Below, piece after piece: positions 58,700-64,000 of a stretch of 64,000 bases of DNA (positions within the stretch are counted from its first letter, which is position 1; every line of letters starts with the position of its first letter). Below the pieces are notes generated by a model. It was not told the DNA's origin and did not search any database. It saw only the letters and a list, made by a program, of their open reading frames with translations. A program made the translations under genes and the position numbers. Source of the stretch: Sinotaia quadrata (Eukaryota > Mollusca > Gastropoda > Architaenioglossa > Viviparidae). The stretch covers positions 69,873,071 to 69,937,070 of the forward strand of contig CM054183.1 in NCBI GenBank assembly GCA_028829895.1, given 5' to 3'.

Positions 58700-58995
58700 T
58701 GCGCATTTGAATATTTATGTGCAAATAATCCTATGCATCGGTATGTATCCTAGGATGTATCTGTGAATAATCGTATGCATCGGTATGTGTACTAGGATGT
58801 ACCTGCGAATAATTATATGCGCTGGTATGTGTACTAGGATGTACCTGCGAATAATCCTATGATTGGTATGTGTACTAGGATGTATCTGAGAATAATCCTA
58901 TGCATTGGTATGTATACTAGGATGTACTTACGAATAAGCCGGTGCACAGGTATAAATACTAGGATTTATTTGCGAATAATCATAAGCATTGGTAT
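58700..58995. repeat. Repeat of about 55 bp, 5 copies
   Basis: Units contain ggtatgtgtactaggatgta and cctgcgaataatcctatgca t. Confidence 0.85.
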
Positions 58996-58999
58996 GCAG

Positions 59000-59720
59000 T
59001 GGGAATAGCCATGTTCACCAACAGCCTTGTGCTTACAACTGTGTCAGTATGAATAACCATTTCAATGCTCATAACCGTTAAATTTTCTTTAGTATCTCGA
59101 CGCTCTACATTCCAGACGCTTGCATTGAGGTCACGAAAGCGTGCTCTTCAGTAAATGTCAATCAAACCGAGAGCTGACAAGCCACATCCAACCGAATCGT
59201 AGGATAGGTATGTGACATAATGAAAGCACGTGTGCCAAAATAAGTCAGCTCCTCCTCCTCACGGACCCATATCCCTTTTCTGGAAAGGTAGTGCAGATAA
59301 CATTTCCGCGGACGCTGTCAGATAGTCATAATCATCGCGAAGCGTGCGAGCGTGTGTGCGTGTGTGCGTGAGTTGGCATGAGTGTCACTGGACCTGCCAA
59401 TATACTGTTGTAGCATTAACGCTTAGAGTGAGTTCACGTTAAGCTGTTTTAGACTCTTCAGAGTATTAGTGTTCACAGACTGTTGGGCTATGCCAGGTGA
59501 ATACATGTTTTAGTGTTCACATAATGCTGGACAAGATCTTGTGAGTTTTAGTAACTTTACACCTCGAGCTGTCGTTCAACACTTGCCCCGATTTTGGTAC
59601 GACGTTAATACGACACTGCGTTTCGCGACTTTCACAGTAAGTTGCGATGGACTTATGTACTTTCGAAAACTGAAAAGAACGATTGACGACAATTAACTTA
59701 CATGTATTTCTAAATATCCA
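59000..59720 (+). promoter_or_regulatory. GC/CpG-richer block, possible promoter or 5'UTR exon
   Basis: GC content and CpG rise from about 59140 to 59660. A donor-like site (ctttcaca|gtaagttg) begins at about 59637. It lies 3.4 kb upstream of the ATG at 63031 on the same strand and could be a non-coding first exon for that gene. This is inferred from composition and one splice motif only. Confidence 0.3.
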
Positions 59721-59724
59721 CTAG

Positions 59725-60640
59725 CTTGAGATAATTGTTTCAATGTGTGTACTGCACAGAGACTGAATTCTCTGGTTGATTCGCGATTCACTAATGTCAA
59801 TGGACAAATTCGAGCTAAACTGGGCGAAAGCACTGAAAGGATAAGCAATCCCTAAAGTGGACAAAACACCGAATGGATGACTTTTTCTTAAAACGTGCGG
59901 AACAGAGAATTGAGAAGCATTATAACTTGTGATCAATTATCGTCCAAACACTGAATGGATAAACAATCCCTAAAGTGGATAAAACATCGAATGGATAAAC
60001 AATCCCTAAAGTGGACAAAACACCGAATGGATTACTTTTTCTTAAAACGTGCAGAACAGAGAATTGAGAAGCATTATAACTTGTGATCAATTATCGTCCA
60101 AACACTGAATGGATAAACAATCCCTAAAGTGGACAAAACACCGAATGGATGACTTTTTCTTAAAAAAGTGCGGAACAGAGAATTGAGAAGCACTATAATT
60201 TGTGATCAAATTATCGTCCAAACACTGAATGGATAAACAATCCCTAAAGTGGAGAGAATACCGACTGGATAACTTTTTTTGGGACTATGCGAAGCAATGA
60301 ATTGATAAACATTGTATCTTATGAATAAATTACCGTCCCAAACACTGTTCAGAATGGGCAAAATACTAAATGGCGTAGACTGGGCGAAATTCTGAAAGTT
60401 TAACGCTGTCTAGAATGCTTAATCTTGAATGATTTAACACTGAAATGGAAAAATCTGAATGGCATAGAATGGACAAAATTCTGCAGGATTGGCACTATCT
60501 AGAATATCTTAATACTGATTGGATAGACACTGCTTAGAATATCCTAATACTGACTGGGTAAACACTGCCTAGAATATCTTAATACTGACTGGGTAAACAC
60601 TGCCTAGAATATCTTAATACTGACGGTAATACTGCCTCCT
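59725..60640. repeat. Repeats of about 119 bp and 40 bp
   Basis: The stretch from 59725 to 60340 has about four long units containing aacactgaatggataaacaa, tccctaaagtggacaaaaca, ccgaatggatgactttttct, cggaacagagaattgagaag and ataacttgtgatcaattatc. From 60380 to 60630 there are shorter units with gcctagaatatcttaatact and gactgggtaaacact. Confidence 0.88.
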
Positions 60641-60644
60641 GGGA

Positions 60645-61500
60645 GCACACATTCCATATACTGAAAAGATTAACTCAGTCTTCATATATGAGCCGGTTGA
60701 GTACCTAACGACTATTACCATCTACATGTAATTATTTCCCTTGACTGAGCAAATTAATTAAGGAAACTTTGGACAAGTGAGCACTGAATTAATCTTGCTC
60801 CATTTGAGCTGAGTAGGCAATATTTCAATTGAGCTGAGCAGGCCAGTAGACACATGAGCACTGAATTCACCTTAAAGTAAATAAATTATAAGTAGGAACA
60901 CTTTTACATTATATGACTGCAGCAAATTCGTCCTGTTGAGAGTGAGCAAAATGAGCACACACAGAGAACATAAAAAATGAGCCAAAAAGAGACCATAAAA
61001 TATCCAAAGTGAGTTATTGTTATTACTGATTGGCATTAATGTACATTTAGCTACTAGGATTTAACTACGTTACCAGGATTTAACTACGTTACCAGCAAAT
61101 ACAAGCGCGACTACGATGACTGAGTACGTTACTTCAAGGTAATGAGTGGTGTAGACATCAGATGAGCAGCTGCTACCACTCACTTCTCAATGTATGTAGT
61201 GAGCAAGTGCCAGGTGAAAATAGAAGGCTGGTGATCACTGATCACGCATTACCTGAAGTGAACATGCATTTAAACGACTGTAATCATTGAACACATTGCA
61301 TCACTTAAGTGAGCAAACTACATACGCACACACTTAGTTCCTGTGATCACCTAAACACGTGTTGTTACCGACGAAGATCACATAAACGCTTGTATTAACC
61401 GACTGTGATCAACTCAACAAGCGTATTAACTGACGAAGATCACATAAACACGTGCGTTCAAAAAACTGTAATCATGTAAACACACGATTTGCAATGAATT
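60645..61500. repeat. Worn repeats
   Basis: Diverged units are built around gagctgagtaggc, gggatttaactacgttacca-like phrases near 61060-61095, and gatcacataaacacgtgt at 61340-61480. No gene is seen. Confidence 0.6.
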
Positions 61501-61504
61501 AATT

Positions 61505-62285
61505 CAAGATATATTACAATGATTTGGAAACTAAGCTCATGTGAACAATGAACAGCTAAGTAGTAACTCATTCTAAGCTAACGTCACGTGCCTGAGCGAG
61601 TTCTAAGTAAGGTAGCATCAATCTGTCAGTTTCTGTGCAGCATCTAAAAAGGGCACTTAATTATGAGCAACAAACTTCCGTGTACAATGAATGTTGGAGT
61701 TTAGATTTTCTCAACACCCAACGTACTTCGTTCAGAACAGAGTAAATATAAAGTTTGCTTGGATATAAAACTTACTACGGCAGTTGATCTGTACTTTTTT
61801 AAAAATACAATTTTTTAGTTTTACCGGCTGCAGTTAGGACCAGTGAAGTCATTGCGAACACCTGCAATTGTTTCGTATTCACTTGCTTCCTGGATAGGAC
61901 ATTTGGTCACGTGGTTTAAAATTACTTCAAAATTAAAATTACTGGAATAAAAATAGAAATCTACACTTATAAAATAGCGCTCTCATGTCCACTTAAAGTG
62001 ATTCTACTTTCTATTTCCATACCTCAATTGGGATGCACGATTATTGAGACCATACGTCTGCTGTTTAGCCAAATCTATAATGACTTTGGAGACAAGTCCT
62101 TGCTCTTTTAGACGCCTTTGTTTGCAAATGATATTCACATTTAACACAAAACTATTACCAAATTCCTCACAGCCTTCAGAACAAAATAAAAGTACATACT
62201 GTCTTTCAAAAGAATGTAAGATATTTAGAAAGACATAAGCGAAATCAATTCGTCAAAATTCCGAACAGATGAGAAAACGTTTTTC
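61505..62285. other. Unique interval without a gene
   Basis: Nothing recognised. An open frame at 62044-62238 lacks splice and composition support. Confidence 0.4.
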
Positions 62286-62289
62286 ATCA

Positions 62290-62525
62290 AAACGGTTATT
62301 TGGTAACTCAAGGAGTCGTTAAGATTCTTATCATTCTATCCCAAAGTATTTTGTTATAACTCGAGAAATCGTTAAGATTCTTATCATTCTATCCCAAAGT
62401 ATTTTGTTATAACTCGAGAAATCGTTAAGATTCTTATCATTCTATCCCAAAGTATTTTGTTATAACTCGAGAAGTCGTTATGTTTCTTATCGTTTTATCA
62501 CAGTATTATTTGATAACTTGAGAGT
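62290..62525. repeat. 53-bp repeat, about 4 copies
   Basis: Units contain aaatcgttaagattcttatc, attctatcccaaagtatttt and gttataactcgag. The two middle copies are nearly identical. Confidence 0.92.
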
Positions 62526-62529
62526 CTAT

Positions 62530-63030
62530 AAAATTACGAGAGCAAGAAATCGCACATTATTGTTCATTTTATCAACTTAATAAAAACTATTGCTTGATAA
62601 TATAGATTAAATCGTACATTAACATAGTCAACGTCTTAGATCAGTTTTTCAAGGTCACATTCAGTCAGGAATTATCTGAGAAATAGTCTCCAGTTGTAGC
62701 CAGTATTTAAACCAATTATGACCCGAATGTGAATAATAAATTATAAACTTTGCACATTCAAGTGGTTACCATAAATATGCTTCGCTTCTGACCGAATATC
62801 ATTTCTGACTTTATGTAGAGATTGTAACGTTGAGATTGAGTAGTCATTGTGATTTAAGAGTGGTGATTGTGACTGAGTGGTCGTTCTGAGTGGTGATTTA
62901 GAGCTTAAAGTGGAGATTTTGAGCTAAGAATATGGATTTGAGACAAAATATTTATTTTGACCTGAAATTAATTTGACCTTGGAATATCGTTTTTTGCTGA
63001 ATATAAACCGGAATGATCCAGCTAACCAAC
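62530..63030 (+). promoter_or_regulatory. Upstream region of the window-end gene
   Basis: AT-rich sequence with short worn repeats (gattgtgactgagtggtc) at 62815-62935, then a shift to GC-richer sequence at about 63000. The last in-frame stop before the ATG is TAA at 63004-63006. An acceptor-like tgatccag ends at 63021 but lacks a good pyrimidine tract. Confidence 0.35.
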
Positions 63031-64000
63031 ATGGCAGCGTATCCATCATCCACACGTACTAAGCTTATGGAGGGGGGGTGCACCCCGTTAACTCGCACCT
63101 TCTCAGACCCACGACACGATTTTGCTGCAGAATTCACTTTTCATTCTCCTCCCCGCCCGACTGTAAGTTCGAATCTGAAGACAGCCTGTGAACGCGTGTC
63201 CCCACACATGTACAGCTCCTTAAATATTTTAGACGAATGGAGTGTTTCTTCGTACACCGTGAATTCATTATTTTCAGGGGAGATAACACCCTACCCAACC
63301 ACAACTTACAAAACAAAAACAAAATGTGACGTCACATCAGATGAAACAATGAACAGACGTCGCGAGTATCCTCTGCACCGATCCGTTTCTTGTCAGCCGT
63401 CTGCCCCCAACTGTTCAGTCAGACGGGTGCCCCGAGTGTGTTCTTCGAGTAGCTTGTTGTCAAAAACTACAGTGGATTTCAGACACACCTCCGTGTGGAA
63501 GGAAGATTTCCGTTCAGTGAATGACAGTGGCGTCAGCAACTATGCCTATCGTGCCAGCGTACATTTGCACAAACCACGTCATGACCACAGTTCTTACAAT
63601 GACGACACTCACTACAATGGTTACACTAGTGACTGCAGTAGCGTACCTAAGGGCTACCGTGACGCTACAAGTAACAGTGGTAAGTCTGAAAGTTACCACG
63701 GTTACATCAGTGACGTAAAATACTGTGGCTCCTTGCACGATAGTAAATTACTAACCCGAGGCAGTGCATTGAGGGTACAAACGTCCTCAGCTGAACCACT
63801 CTACACACCGTCACTTGACTCTTTAAGACGCAGACGCAGCGTGAACACTTTACAAACGGTTGTGGAAAACATACCGCAAAACCACAATCCTCCAATTCTA
63901 GAATCACCCATGTTTACAATTGGCAATTCTTCTACTTCTGGCTTCTCCAGTAGTATAATTCGACACAACAGTGTCCCAGCAGGCACCAGTTCCAATGGCA
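63031..64000 (+). CDS. N-terminal part of an unrecognised Ser-rich protein, cut by the window end
   Basis: The frame is open from 63007 to the last base, 323 codons from the ATG at 63031, with no stop in 994 nt. I prefer this ATG (aaccaacATGG, a good animal start context) over the one at 63013. The protein begins MAAYPSSTRTKLMEGGCTPL. It is rich in Ser, Thr, Tyr and Arg and mostly of disordered character. It contains a short internal echo (HYNGYTSD and SYHGYISD), a basic cluster LRRRRS near residue 265 and a Gly/Ser-rich end (IGNSSTSGFSSS). Long disordered N-termini like this are common in regulatory and cytoskeletal proteins, but no domain is visible and I give no function. Two strong donor-like sites, gtaagt at 63163 and 63680, could allow shorter splice forms. 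GC content is clearly above the flanks. Confidence 0.75.
   Translation, partial: MAAYPSSTRTKLMEGGCTPLTRTFSDPRHDFAAEFTFHSPPRPTVSSNLKTACERVSPHMYSSLNILDEWSVSSYTVNSLFSGEITPYPTTTYKTKTKCDVTSDETMNRRREYPLHRSVSCQPSAPNCSVRRVPRVCSSSSLLSKTTVDFRHTSVWKEDFRSVNDSGVSNYAYRASVHLHKPRHDHSSYNDDTHYNGYTSDCSSVPKGYRDATSNSGKSESYHGYISDVKYCGSLHDSKLLTRGSALRVQTSSAEPLYTPSLDSLRRRRSVNTLQTVVENIPQNHNPPILESPMFTIGNSSTSGFSSSIIRHNSVPAGTSSNG
63325..63336. promoter_or_regulatory. Palindrome TGTGACGTCACA (CRE-type)
   Basis: A perfect 12-bp palindrome with the full TGACGTCA core. It lies inside the open frame of the window-end gene, so its presence may be coincidental. It would fit ATF/CREB family binding if the first exon overlaps the promoter. 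Confidence 0.3.

Noticed and set aside
5400..62525. CRISPR-like arrays
   Set aside because: The repeats are contiguous tandem units without unique spacers in an animal genome; no cas-like genes.
63514..63738. Val/Thr-rich frames on both strands near the window end
   Set aside because: They are off-frame readings of the long open frame that starts at 63031.

Overview
This window is nuclear DNA from an animal. It is AT-rich, and its genes have small phase-consistent exons, GT-AG introns of several kilobases and very many minisatellites. Nothing bacterial is present. The repeat style, a decayed piggyBac element and an axoneme-type gene suggest a lophotrochozoan, most likely a mollusc; that assignment is inference. 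Most of the longest stop-free stretches are tandem arrays whose unit is a multiple of 3 bp, or long arrays with no stop in any frame. They are not genes. The real genes are split into exons that had to be found by splice sites and reading phase.

Layout. (1) 1-7.6 kb, + strand: the 3' end of a gene whose last two coding exons (about 6843-7098 and 7311-7382) join in phase 0 and are followed by AATAAA at 7587. An earlier exon may lie at 1410-1604. (2) 10.2-27.8 kb, + strand: a well-supported gene of eight coding exons (10182-24595). The summed coding length is 1344 nt, giving 447 aa, with five (T/S)(T/S)(Y/F)-x-x-x-aromatic motifs of the sort seen in ciliary microtubule-binding proteins. Two more small exons at 26921 and 27771 could replace the last exon; all three accept the same splice phase. 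A wrecked, internally deleted piggyBac copy lies antisense in intron 5. (3) 28-38 kb: minisatellites and no convincing gene. (4) 38.0-38.8 kb: a GC-richer, promoter-like block with a possible first exon. (5) 39-63 kb: many arrays, single candidate exons at 44.9 kb and 53.5 kb, a dispersed-repeat family (copies near 2.4, 44.2, 54.7 and 57.1 kb) and a possible LTR-like promoter at 55.7 kb. (6) 63.0-64.0 kb, + strand: a 970-nt open frame with a good ATG that runs off the window, which is the start of a new Ser-rich protein.

The most interesting pattern is that many intronic arrays here are built from the gene's own splice junctions. At 7099, 15587, 15751, 17527, 22564, 24359 and 45198 the repeat unit or duplicated segment contains the exon end plus donor, or the acceptor tract, so decoy splice sites lie in series beside the real one. 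This suggests local tandem duplication that starts at exon-intron borders and lengthens introns. All coordinates were read by hand and no alignment or database search was run.
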